This document shows positions 34,563 to 45,394 of a stretch of DNA of 64,000 nt, one piece after another (position 1 is the stretch's first letter; each line of letters opens with the position of its first letter). The stretch lies in NCBI GenBank assembly GCA_030035585.1, contig CM057473.1:10838501-10902500 (forward strand). Reading direction: 5' to 3'. The notes under the pieces are model-generated. The model made no database searches, was not told where the DNA came from, and worked only from the letters and a program-made list of their open reading frames with translations. The stretch is from Dugong dugon (lineage: Eukaryota; Chordata; Mammalia; Sirenia; Dugongidae). A program made the position numbers and the translations under genes.

Positions 34563-34695
34563 TTGGAGCCCTGGTGGTAACCAAACGGTCAGCAGTTCGA
34601 ATCCACCAGCCTGTCCTTGGAAACCTTATGGGGCAGGTTTACTCTGTCCTGTAGGGTTGCTATGTGTCAGAATCAACTCGACAGCAACGTCTTTT
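34563..34695 (+). mobile_element. AfroSINE, short form with head deletion
   Basis: 'tggagccctggtggtaacca' lacks part of the A-box side. The B box 'agttcgaatcc' is intact and the tail ends in a T-run rather than 'ggtttgg'. Confidence 0.9.
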
Positions 34696-34911
34696 TTTTT
34701 TTTTTTAATTTTTTTTTTATTTCCTCCTTTAGAATGTACCTCTCCTCTGGATAATGGATAGTAAGACTGTCCCCTACCTTCAACAAAAACCTTGCCTATA
34801 AGGTTTTGGCCTTACCCTAAAGCCTAACATCATAGCACATTAGTACAATAAAACATTTATCCAAGAATGGATGGTTCTGTTTTAATAGCCCCCTCCCCCC
34901 AAGCAGGAGAT

Positions 34912-35062
34912 TGGAGCCCTGGTGGCACAGTGGTTAAGAGCTAAAAAGGTCAGCAGTTCAAATCCACCAGGCGTTTTTCCTTGGGAAATCCTATGGGACT
35001 GTTCTACTCTGTCCTATAGGGTCACTGTGAGTCCAAATCAACTCGACAGCAACAGGTTTAAG
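34912..35062 (+). mobile_element. AfroSINE, short form
   Basis: 'tggagccctggtggcacagt', 'agttcaaatcc', 'gttctactctgtcctatagg', 'caactcgacagcaacagg'. 35,063-36,043 contains no element I can identify. Confidence 0.92.
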
Positions 35063-36043
35063 CAGGAGATTAGCAGGATAGTCCAGGCTGAATTCCACCT
35101 GGGCACTCAGACTAATTGCCTCTTCGTATGAGATGAAGATCTAGCTTCACAACGTTCCACAAACTTCTAGGTCTCACCTCTTGATCACTTATGACCAACT
35201 TCTTCAAAAGTAGCAGCAGCAACACACACACACATCTCCATAAAAAAGAGGAGCAGATCATAGGCATGGTTTACATCTAAACAGAAAAATATAATACACT
35301 GTCTACAAATGACACCTTACTTTAACTACCCCACCGCCACGTCTGTCTGTCTCTTTATTACACAGAAACTTCAGCCTCTTTAGGGGCTTCTCCTTCAGTT
35401 TAAGGTAGGGGCTTCTCCTCCAGTTTAAGGTACCAGCTTAATACATACATAACCAAATAATCCTTTCAGGTGACACCCCCAGAACACACTTCTCAGGATC
35501 TGTTCAGATCTTTCTCTCCTGCAAGGTTTCCACCAGTCTGATTAAGGTATCAAAATTTTGGAACCAAATTTTAGCTAGGGCAGATGTGATGATAGCATTG
35601 CCCTCTATTTTGGCAGATTAGCACTTGACATTAATAGAGATTTCCAGATTTCACTGGTCTTAAAAATAAGGAAAAATTTTTGAGATGTTTATAAAGTCAA
35701 ATGTACTAAAAGAATACTCCTTTATTACTTGGTTATAGCCTTATTACCTCTTTTTCTATTAATAAATTATTTTATCAAATTTTTGTAATACCACATGTTG
35801 TTTTATTAATTCCTGATTCGGTAAAATAAAAAGCTGGAAACCCTGTGTCATTCCCCTAGAGTTTTTCATTTGTGGATTTATGGTTGTTTTTTTTTTTAAT
35901 TTTTTTTATAGTTTCTTATCCTTCCATGAAATCCCAAAATCTTGAGAATCCTATCTCAATTTATTATGGGTCAATTTTGTCCTGCAAATAGGTAAACAAG
36001 GGTCACATATACTTCTTTGTATCTTCTAGCACACAAAAAAGCG

Positions 36044-36204
36044 AAAACCAAACCCATGGCCACTGAGTCAATTCTGACTCATAGCAACCCTATATGACAG
36101 AGTAGAACTGCCCCATAGGGTTTCCAAGGAGCGCCTGATAGATTCTAACTGCCAACCTTCTGGTTAGCAGCTGAGCTCTTAACCACTGTACCACCAAGGT
36201 TCTG
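36044..36204 (-). mobile_element. AfroSINE, short form
   Basis: 'caaacccatggccactgagt' to 'accactgtaccaccaaggtt'; the middle segment is absent. Confidence 0.92.
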
Positions 36205-36483
36205 TCCTAGCACAAAGTAGACATCTAATCAATATTTGCTGAAAACTTGGGATATGGGAAAAATTCCCAGAAAGATCACTGGAGAAATTCTAGATTAAGA
36301 AAGTGCTTCTACAAACTCCCAGCAAACTGACACCTGTCTTATTCTCAATACTAAAACCGAATTTGAAAAACAAGTTTCATTTTTACAGTATTTGCTTCAC
36401 AAGGACCATTTTCCTTTATAGGTCTGTTCTGTGAACAGGAATCAACATTCCATCTCTCTTTTTTTTTCCATTCTCCATTTCAC

Positions 36484-36828
36484 CACCGATGGTTCAGCGG
36501 TAGAATTTTTGCCTTCCATGTGGGATACCCGGTTCAATTCCCAACCAATGTATCTCATGCACAGTCACCACCCATTTGTCAGTGGCAGATTGCTTGTTTC
36601 TATGATGCTGAACAAGTTTCTGTGGAGATTTCAGACTAAGACAGACTAGGAAGAAAGACCTGGCAATCTACTTCCAAAAACCAGCCAGTGAAAACCCTAT
36701 GGATCACAATGGCCCAATCCCCAACCGATCACAGGGCTGGCACAGGACTGGGCAGTGTTTCGTTCCATTGTGCTTGGGGTGGGCCATGAGTTGGGATCCT
36801 ACATGACAGCAGGTAACGTCAACATTTC
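36484..36828 (+). mobile_element. tRNA-Gly-headed SINE with RTE-derived body
   Basis: The first ~70 bp closely resemble a tRNA-Gly. They carry an A box (tggttcagcgg, 36,490-36,500) and an exact B box (ggttcaattcc, 36,531-36,541), with TCC in the anticodon position. The body resembles the RTE 5' region ('agactaagacagactagga') and then the RTE 3' region ('acaggactgggcagtgtttc'), as in the internally deleted RTE copies in this window. So this SINE looks like a tRNA promoter fused to an RTE deletion derivative. Confidence 0.85.
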
Positions 36829-39138
36829 ACCCTTGTTGTTGGTTATTCTTGCCCTGCTGACCCAGGGGATTATTCTGTCTGCATCCTCAGTGGGATGAAG
36901 TTGCCTCTCAGATACTTTCTAGGAACCGGTTGTGCCATCTCAGCCACCGAAAGTCAAGGAACCCCATTCGCGGCCATTTGCGATTATTCCATGGTCAAGG
37001 CCATTGAAACCCAGGTCTTCACCGTGCCTTTAACCCTCATCTCATTGTTTCAGTGACTGTGTTTGAAGTACTCATGAGCGCATTAAGTAACTCATTTCCT
37101 GTTCTTCCCACCTCCATCTCAGGTCTGACTGCCTTCCTGTGAAACCCTACCTCAGACCCCTTTCTGGGAACTTTGAGCCTCAAAACTACCGATAACCGTA
37201 AAGGGCCTCACGCTCCTGATTTTCTCCAGCAGAATTCCAAATAAACGCTTGTCCTCCATGCTGACCGTTGTCATTAGTTCATCGATTTGAAAGAGAAACA
37301 ACAATTCTTGGTTGATGTGTTTAGTGCTGGCTTCACGAATTCCAGTCACATCCCACTGTCTAACTTAGAATTTTCTTCAACTTTGCAAAAGCATTTTCTT
37401 CAAGGGAGGCACCCTGTATCTTGGTTTGGAAATTTGAACTTCTTAAAAGATAAGGCTCCTTTTCAGCAGGAAACGTCTGTTCTTTAGAACAAGGTAAAAA
37501 TGCAAATCATTGTTATTATTATTATCTCAATTAGAAAAATCACCTTTCATGTAAATTGCAACGACAGAAAACCGGTCTAGTGGTCTAAAATGAGATTCTC
37601 CTTGAAAATCGTGGCCACGCGGAGGCAGGTTTCATAACAGAAAACATTTGTGTAACCTCAGTTCCAGAACTCTCCACTTGTGAATGCCACAATATGCTCT
37701 GTGGGGAGCGTGAATGGATACATCTGCTTGCCTCCCTGCACAGCTGAATAATATCTAAAAACAGAGCTGTTTTTCCATTTTAGAAAAGCTCCCAGTAAAT
37801 TCTTGTTGATGACCAGTGTTCAGTTACATAAGTTCCTTTATCGTGTCATTTAAACTAACACTAAAAGATATAGGAACCCCTGAACAGCTGCTAAAATTCA
37901 AGGACATATTATTTACTTCGGAGTCATCAAGTGCCTGGGCAGCCATTTTTATATTTTTATTCCAACTTCTGTTAATTTTCCAACACCTTAAATCATTACC
38001 ACTCTTTTTATTAAATATTGTCCTTGCTTTGGATGTCCTCTGTTATTTGTCCTGATTTCCTGCAGGGAGGATGACAGTACACCAAGCCATTGGGAATAAT
38101 TTAGCTTTAAGGGATCCATTTACTACTTTCTGAAAAGCATAGAAGCAAGACTAAAGGCTGTAATCACTGCTACCTCGATAAATCAGTGTAGTTCAGAGAG
38201 TGGGAAGATTCACCTCCTCTGTCACTGCAAACAGCAGCAACCTCAGCAGCTTCCAAACTCATTATGTGTTTGGAGGTTTTTTGCTGACTCATGTAAGATC
38301 TGATAAATGCGTTCACTTAGCCACTCTGATTCCAAGTATTGAAATCTGAGATTTTGCCCTGCCCGCCATCCCCATCTTAGTCTCAACCCCCAGAATGTTT
38401 CCTCTTAATTCAGACACATTATTAGATTCATATCCCCTGCCCCCCACTGCTGTACACCAGATGTTTGAGATACTGTTGCCATAGTGACATCAGCTGGAAA
38501 AAGTTGGAACTGGCATCTCTGGCTTCACAGAAACCCCCCAAAGTTCCCATTTTTCTTCATTACTTAGCAGTACCACTTAAATACTCCCTGTGTAAGTACC
38601 ACAGAAATAATTCCAGCTGGATCTGAAAAACGATTTTTCAAATTCCAATATAAATATTAAAATAATTTTAGAAGTGTGCACTAATGGCAGTGAAGACTGA
38701 CTCGTTCACAATTTTTGGCTCACACTTTGGAAAACATTTTGACCTTAAAGATACAGAGTGACTCTAAAGTTGACCTTCACACTTTTTTTAAAAGTAGATT
38801 TCTAAATCAATTTATCATATATATTAATAGGCAAGTAGGCAATTAATAAAATATTTTTCAATAAATCTTGTTGGAATTCTTGTTCATTTATTAGGCAGAC
38901 ATATATTTTGAAATCAGATTACATGTAAGGCCTCAGTAATGCAAAAGAGCTGCAAATATGCCTAAATCTTGGGTGACACTTATTTCCAGGGAAATTACAG
39001 TCCAGTTGGATTAAACCCATTTACGATATAATCAGATAAAAATCATAAAATATAGACTGTGTTAATTGTCATAAAAGAATGCTAAAAGAATTCAGAGGAA
39101 GGAAATCAAGTTCCATTTTAGTTAGTTTTTGGAAAAAA
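36829..39138. other. Repeat-poor unique stretch, about 2.3 kb
   Basis: No AfroSINE, RTE or L1 is apparent here, which is unusual for positions 1-53,400. 36,940-37,260 has 'aataaacgcttg' and might be an old LTR. Short ORFs at 37,150-37,490 and 37,816-38,055 lack recognisable domains. No convincing exon was found. Confidence 0.3.
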
Positions 39139-39378
39139 ATGGGCAAGATTATATATATATACATAATCTGGAGCCCTGGTAACGAAGTGGTTAAGTACTG
39201 GGCTGCTAACCAAAAAAAAAGGTTGGCAGTTTGAACCCACCAGTGGCTCTGTGGGAGAAAGATGTAGCAGTCTGCTTCCTTAAAGATTCACGGTCTTGGA
39301 AACCCATAGGGTCATTATGAGTTGGAATCGACCTGACAGCAGTGGGTTTGGTTTTTATATATGTATAATCTTGCCCAT
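39139..39378. repeat. Inverted repeat split by an AfroSINE
   Basis: 'atgggcaagattatatat' at 39,139-39,156 is the reverse complement, with two mismatches, of 'atgtataatcttgcccat' at 39,361-39,378. The SINE lies between the arms. Confidence 0.9.
39169..39355 (+). mobile_element. AfroSINE, long form
   Basis: 'ggagccctggtaacgaagtg', 'agtttgaaccc', middle 'gatgtagcagtctgcttcct', tail 'gacctgacagcagtgggttt'. The usual 'ggggcagttctactctg' portion is deleted. Confidence 0.92.
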
Positions 39379-39454
39379 CTGTCTCTGTGTGTGTGTGTTA
39401 TACGTTCATATGTATATATATACACACACATAATGCAATACTTTTTTTTCAAAT

Positions 39455-40145
39455 AAGGCAATATTTTTATTCCTGTAAATATTCTTAAACTTTGTTCCGG
39501 GATTTTAAGCTTTGTTAGGCAAAACCAGGACAAGCTTTAGTCTTTAGTCTTCTGCGTGAGTACTCATCTGTGAATTACAAGATTTTCCAGTCTGGCTGGT
39601 GGAAACACAACTATTCCTGGTTCTGTGTGAGATTCAAGGATTGTTCCCTCTGTTCCTTTAAGGCGGTTCTTTCCCTAGCGGTGGGTAGTGAATATCCTCC
39701 CTGCATGCACTGATCAGGACTCAGCCGAAGACTTCAGGGGGCCCTCTGCAGATCTCCCGAGCTCTGTGCAGCTCTCTTCTCCCTGGTACTCCCCGTCCTG
39801 GGAGCTCGCCGTCTCGCGCTTCCTGAGCTCCCACCTCCGTCTCGCACCCTCATTCTCTGCCTGAGTTCCCTCTGCCCGCACTGCAGCCTGGCAGGCAGGA
39901 AGCTGGGGCAATTGTAGGGCTTACCTAGTTTGATTTCTCTTCTCAGGGATCGCTGTCCTGTGCTGCCTGACGTCCAATGTCTGAGAAATGTTGTTTCACA
40001 GGTTTTTCCTGGTTTTTTGGTTGTTTCAGGCAGGAGTGAATCCAGTCCCTGTTATTTCATCTTGCCACTACAGCATATATTTTTTATAGTAGAAAATTTG
40101 GAATATACAAATAAAAAAATCAATAATAATTTTACCACCAGATGT
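39455..40145 (-). mobile_element. Probable old L1 3'UTR with GC-rich block
   Basis: 'tgtgagattcaaggattgtt', 'ctgtcctgtgctgcctgacg' and 'ccagtccctgttatttcatc' recall a reversed L1MA/L1MB 3'UTR. The GC-rich part at 39,700-39,910 is therefore probably L1, not a promoter. Confidence 0.4.
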
Positions 40146-40148
40146 AAC

Positions 40149-40345
40149 AAAAGGAGTCCTGGTGGTGCAACGGTTAAAGGCTCAGCTGCTAACCGTAAGG
40201 CTGGTGGTTCGAACTCACCCAGCAGCTCTTTGAGAGAAAAGACCCAGTGCCTACAGCCTAGAAATCCCTGTGGGGCAGTTCTACTCTGTCACATGGGGTG
40301 GCTATGAGTCGGAACTTGCCTCAACAGCACCCAATAACAACAACA
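40149..40345 (+). mobile_element. AfroSINE, long form
   Basis: 'ggagtcctggtggtgcaacg', 'ggttcgaactc', 'ggggcagttctactctgtca', ending in the RTE-type '(aac)n' tail. Confidence 0.92.
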
Positions 40346-40519
40346 GAGATAACAAGTTATTATTTTGGTGAATTACTTTTCATTCTTTAAAAAGTCACAC
40401 AAATATATACTCAAAAGCACACACATAAATACACACCCATACATACACTTAAATGTCACCTGGGGCGGGGGCTTTCCACTCCTTAATTTTTAGGTAACTT
40501 TCCTAACTCTAAAACTGGG

Positions 40520-41025
40520 TGTCATGGATTGAATTGTGTCCCCCAGAAATATCTGTCGACTTGGCTGGGTCATGATTCCCAATATTGTATGGCTGTGTAC
40601 CATTTTGTAATCTGGTGTGATTTCCTTATGTGTTGTAAACTCCATCACTATGATGTAATAAGATGAATTAGCAGCAGTTATACTGATGAGGTCTACAAGA
40701 TTGGATAGTGTCTTAAGCCAATCTGTTTTGAGATATAAAAGAGAGAAGCGAGCAGAGACACATGGAATCTCATACCACCAAGAAAGCAGTGCCAGGAGCA
40801 GAGAGTGTCCTTTGGACCTGAGGTGCCTGCTCAGAGAAGCTCCCAGACCAAGGGAAGATTAATGACACGGACCTTCCTCCAGAGCTGACAGAAAAAGTGT
40901 TCCCCTGGAGCTGACACCTTGAATTCGGATTTGTAGCCTACTAGACTGTGAGAGAATTAACTTCTCTTTGTTAAAACCATCCACTTGTGGTATTTCTGTT
41001 ATAGCAGCACTAGATAACTAAGACA
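40520..41025 (+). mobile_element. Solo MaLR/MLT-like LTR
   Basis: 506 bp from TGTCATGG to ACTAAGACA, closely related to the LTR at 29,054. It has a perfect 5-bp target duplication ctggg at 40,515-40,519 and 41,026-41,030. No internal sequence. Confidence 0.9.
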
Positions 41026-41125
41026 CTGGGTATATTGGAAGCTCAGCCATTTGGGTAATTGCCTCCAAAACAATGCATTTGTATGTGAAGCAGATGGATA
41101 TAGGTGGGGATACAGAGCTCTGTGT

Positions 41126-41325
41126 TGTTGCTGTGGTGTGCCGTCATATCAGTTCCAACTCATAGCAACCCTACCTGACAGAGTAGAGCCGTCCCATATG
41201 GTTCCCTAGGCTGTAATATTTACAGGAGCAGCCAGGTCTTTTCTCTGGGGAGCAGCTGGTGGGGTTCAAACTGCCCACCTTTCAGTTAGCAGCCCAGTGC
41301 TTCATCACTGTGCCGCCAGGGCTCT
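41126..41325 (-). mobile_element. AfroSINE, long form
   Basis: 'cgtcatatcagttccaactc' to 'cactgtgccgccagggctct', with the middle segment. Confidence 0.9.
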
Positions 41326-41354
41326 TTAACGGCACTGTAATAACGCAAAAAACA

Positions 41355-41540
41355 AAAACAAAATGCCTTCAAGTCAATTGAGGCTCATGGCGACCCCATG
41401 TGTGTCAGAGCAGAACTGTGCTCCATAGGGCTTTCAATGGCTGTGACCTTTCAGAAGCAGTTTGCCAGGCCTTTCTTCCAAGGGCCAACCTTTATGCTAG
41501 TAGTTGAGCACTTAACCATTTGTGCCATCCAGCAACTCCT
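41355..41540 (-). mobile_element. AfroSINE, long form
   Basis: 'aaatgccttcaagtcaattg' to 'accatttgtgccatccagca'. It sits just downstream of another minus-strand copy. 41,541-41,888 is unassigned. Confidence 0.88.
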
Positions 41541-41888
41541 TTTAGAGCAATACAAACATCTTAAAATTCCCCATTTGGTATTTATCTTGCTGAAAGATTG
41601 TCCAGCTCAGGCTTCCCGGACACATTGTTCAGCCTGCCTCTTCTTCCTTATTTTCAGGGTAAACAACAATAAAAACACAAACCATCTTATTGTTTATGCA
41701 GACAATGCAGGTCTTCTCAAACTCTACCTTTAAACCCATTCAAGTCTTTCCTTTACGTACTCAAAGATGTGAAAATTTGGAAGCGAGTCAAAAGGCCTGC
41801 TAGGTAACTGGATCCACACACCTTAAAAATTATCTGTGGTTGTAAATATCATACATACCTAAATACATTCTATTTAAATATAGAGAGA

Positions 41889-42093
41889 GAGTCCCTGGGT
41901 GGTACAAATGGTTAAGGCCTCAGCTACTAACCAAAAGATTAGTATTTGAATCCACCTAGGAGCTGCTTAGAAGAAAGGCCTACTGGTCTGCTTCCAGAAG
42001 AATATAGTCATTGAAAACGTTACGGAGTGCGGTTCTACTCTGACACACGTGGGGTTGCAAGGAGTCAGTATCAATTTATTGGCAACTGGTTTG
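41889..42093 (+). mobile_element. AfroSINE, long form
   Basis: 'gagtccctgggtggtacaaa', middle 'ctggtctgcttccagaagaa', tail 'attggcaactggtttgac'. Confidence 0.9.
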
Positions 42094-42155
42094 ACAGATA
42101 CATAGGTAGGTAGGCAGGTAGATAGATAGAGACAGACAGACAGACAGATAGACAT
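42094..42155 (+). repeat. GGTA/GATA/GACA microsatellite between two SINEs
   Basis: 'ataggtaggtaggcagg' grades into GATA and GACA units directly at the 3' end of one AfroSINE and the 5' start of the next. Confidence 0.9.
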
Positions 42156-42157
42156 AT

Positions 42158-42365
42158 GAGGAGCCCTGGTGGCACAGTGGTTAAGCATTTGACTGCTAAC
42201 TGAAATGTTGACGGTTCAAACCCACCAGCCACTCCGCAGGAGAATATGTGGCAGTCTGCTTCCATAAAGATTTACAGCCTTGGAAACCCTATAGGGCAGT
42301 TCTACTCTGTCCTATAGGGTAGCTATGAGTTGGAATAGACTTGATGGCAATGGATGTGGGTTTCT
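42158..42365 (+). mobile_element. AfroSINE, long form
   Basis: 'gaggagccctggtggcacag', 'ggttcaaaccc', middle 'atgtggcagtctgcttccat', tail 'gacttgatggcaatggatgt'. 42,366-43,139 is AT-rich without named features. Confidence 0.93.
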
Positions 42366-43301
42366 TTGGGATATATATATGATATTTTAATACTATGTTC
42401 TAACCTGTTTTCACCCTTAACAACACGTGGTAATATATTCTGTCATTTATTATGTAACATCAGGGTTTTCTTCCCCCTACAAACGTACTTTTCTTTGGCT
42501 GCATAAAATTTAGAAACATTTAAAGAGAAAAGAATATTATAAAAAGATCTTAAAAAAACAAGAAGAAGAAAGAAAAGAAACAAACATTTGCCAAATGTCA
42601 ACCCCCCGCTACGATTAATTTATGAATTTAGGGATAAACTAATAAAAATACTAGGAAGTTCAGCTGAAGACATAGTGGTTGTTGATTTGGTTTTTGCTTT
42701 ATTTTATTGTTATTTTTTAAAACCAATCAACATTTATTGAGGTAAATATGAGGTTACTGAAACAGATTTCTTATCACATATCACCAAATACAGATCATTA
42801 AAGAAATTATCTTTAATGTTTGCAATGTCTCCACTTGCTTATGTCAAATTTGACTTAAGTAATGGTGGACCAATTAATTAAACTAAAATGCAATATTTAC
42901 ATAGTCTAATTCTAGAGGGTCCAATGAAATGGAAATATGTATTTTTAAAAATTACATTAAAACGATGTATATTTCGGAAATGTTATCTTAGAAATTGTGC
43001 TTATATAAAACTTCAATAAAAGCAAATACGGTATCAGTTAAATAACAGAAGTTAAACTAAAAAGACATCACTCAGAATTAGTAAGAGAGAAGACGTATCA
43101 AATGCCCTGCTGTGCTTGTGGATGTTCAGAGGTTGACTGCTATAAACCCAAATCAAACCTGCCCATCACCCTGGGTCCCTGTATCCTCACAGTCCTGCTT
43201 TGCCTTTGGGAGCCTACGGATGAAGTGGGGTGGGCCCTGGCCCTCTCACGTACTCCCTGGGCCGCATGTGGAATAGCAGGGTTAGGGTTAAAAAAAAAAA
43301 A

Positions 43302-43496
43302 TGTGGTTGAGTTGATTCCTACACATGGCGATCCCATATATGTCACAGTAGAACTGTGATCCATAGGGTTTTAATGGCTAATTTTTCTGAAGTAGATCAC
43401 CAGGCCTTTCTTCTGAGGTGCCTCTGGGGGGATTCAAACCTTCAGACTTTTCTTAGTAGCCAAGCACTTAACCATTTGTGCCACCCAGGCAACCCT
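43302..43496 (-). mobile_element. AfroSINE, long form, in the MIA2/CTAGE pseudogene
   Basis: 'gtggttgagttgattcctac' to 'accatttgtgccacccaggc', with an oligo(A) run just to its left. It appears to split the 3' part of the pseudogene. Confidence 0.9.
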
Positions 43497-44065
43497 AACT
43501 CAGGTTTAAGTTTAGGGTAATGCTTTTTCTCAGTTAACACAACTGCCACCCAACTTTCTTGAGCTGTTTTCTCACAGGAGCTAATCCAACTTTGGTTGAA
43601 GGAAATGGTGGTTTCCAATGTTTCTCTAGGTCTTCGTCATCTTTTTGTAGGCGTCAAAGTGCTGATGTATAAGGCTGATGCCTTCATACACTTTGGGAAA
43701 CTTCTTCTCTCTTCCCAGGTGGTAATTTTTCTCCTCCATCGACTTTCTGCAAAGTTGCATTTCAAGTTCTTCATGTAGTTGAGACAGTATCTGCGATTTC
43801 AGCTGAAGCTTTGAGGGTCAGCAGACTCTCTGTGGCTCACTTTCAAACTATGCATTGTCACACTGTAAAGATGCTTCCTCTGGTTAGAGACTGTGGATTT
43901 GAACAGGAAGCTCTTTGGTCATTAATGATTTTATTCATGTAACTTTTAAACTATCCTTTGTTTTTCTCTTTCAAGTTATTTTAAGGAAACATTTAAGTTA
44001 ATGGCATCAATGAGTTTCTTCAAACTGACTTCTAATGGATGGTCCTGGTCTTCATTTTTTGATTC

Positions 44066-44408
44066 AGTCTTTTTTTTTAATTTTCAATTTTGGTGAATAT
44101 ATAATTCATTGGTATCGATTACATTCTTCAAGTTGTGCTAACATGCTTGTTATTCTTTTCCACATTATTCTACTATCCTTGTTTTAAATTCACTGTCCCC
44201 TAAGCTTCCCATCCAATTTGATCTCACATAGATAATTTTTTAAAAGATCAAAGCAGACATACTTTATTAATTAAAATAAGCTAATTTTTGATTTGAAGAA
44301 GACCTCAGGGAACAGTTTTGGTTTAAGGCTTAAAATTTAAAGATTATGTCAGGGCAATAGTTTTGGGGTTCATTCGGCCTCAATGTCCAGAAAGTCTGGA
44401 TTCCATTG
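44066..44408 (-). mobile_element. Afrotherian L1 3' end, in the MIA2/CTAGE pseudogene
   Basis: The left edge is a T-run (poly(A) of the minus strand). The body matches 18,045-18,450 ('cattcttcaagttgtgc', 'agaagacctcagggaacag'). On the minus strand the flanking bases 'gaatcagacaaaaa' and 'gaatcaaaaaat' look like a diverged target duplication. Confidence 0.85.
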
Positions 44409-45012
44409 TTTTTGTCTGATTCCCAGCTGCCATCATCCACGTATTCGCTAAAGAGAGCAAGTAAGTTAATCACCCTCAGCATGGTTTCGGTCAGAGACTT
44501 TAAGTGGCTATCTCAGTCACTTCCAATCTGTTCCTTTTTCGTGTTGGAAGTTTCCCAGCATTCTGTTTCTGCTGCTTCAGCTCCTACACTGTCCTTCCAT
44601 CCAGCATCTTCTTGGACAAGCAGCTTTAGGCTTTTCTGAAGCTGACTGTTTTCACCAAAACCATTAGCAATTCTCCTCGGATGTTATCCCACATTCTTCT
44701 GAGATGCCTTTACGATATTTTTGGCCTCAGTTGCTTGGGATTGGGTGGATTTTGATGCGTCTTCATGTGACTGTGTCTGTCCTTCAAAACAAGCCATCAT
44801 CATGCCATGAAATGAAATTTTAGGGGACTTGCTTTTCTGTTCTCTGTGGAGAAGGTAAAAAGGTGGACCTGTTTGCATCTTTAGTGTGTGATGCCAAACA
44901 CAGAGTGTGTACGTTCAGAGGACTGGCCTCCACTGACAGTAACTCGAGGCTGCAAGGCTTCCATCATATGTCAAAATTCTCACTGACTTTATGATACTCT
45001 TCAACTTAGGCA

Positions 45013-45394
45013 GGTCCAGGCTGGCACAAATGGTTTGAGCTCAGCAACTACTTAGGGACGGATTACCCAATAAGCAAGGTATGCATGGGCTTACTTGTGC
45101 TTACTTATCAAAGATGTGGTGAAACCCATGTGAAATTGAGCACTACAGATTATAAGTAAACCCAATTAAGGCCATGCCTTGCTTACTGGTTAATCTGCCC
45201 CTGCCACCAAAATGTTGGCAGTTTGAATCCACCCAGCAGTATCACAGAAGAAAGACCTCATGATCTGCTTCCATAAAATTACTGTCATTGAATAGCCTAT
45301 GGAATCCAGTTCTACTCTGACACACGTGGGGCCACCACGAGTTGGAATTGACTCAACAGCACTGGGTTTCGGTTTGTTTTTTGTTCTGTTTTTC
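45013..45394 (+). mobile_element. AfroSINE, long form, itself split by a palindromic element
   Basis: Head at 45,013-45,050 ('ctggcacaaatggtttgagc'), then a ~155-bp foreign insert, then the remainder from 45,205 ('ccaaaatgttggcagtttga') to 'ctcaacagcactgggttt'. The target duplication 'caacttaggca' is at 45,002-45,012 and 45,395-45,405, inside the pseudogene. Confidence 0.9.
45051..45204. mobile_element. Palindromic (fold-back) element, about 155 bp
   Basis: The left arm 45,053-45,108 ('gacggattacccaataagca' within it) and the reverse complement of 45,152-45,203 ('ggcagattaaccagtaagca' within it) match over about 50 bp with some mismatches and small gaps. A ~45-bp centre separates them. The structure is that of a small non-autonomous DNA transposon. 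I could not name the family or fix the target duplication. Confidence 0.7.

Noticed and set aside
36484..36560. Possible functional tRNA-Gly gene
   Set aside because: The tRNA-like part has stem mismatches and runs straight into an RTE-derived body, so it is a SINE head.
39700..39910. GC-rich block that could be a CpG island or promoter
   Set aside because: Its flanks read like an old L1 3'UTR and there is no adjacent first exon.
43279..43499. Telomere-like 'gggttagggtta' and 'aaccctaa' either side of a SINE
   Set aside because: Only two units are present; this is too short to call an interstitial telomere and is probably coincidence.
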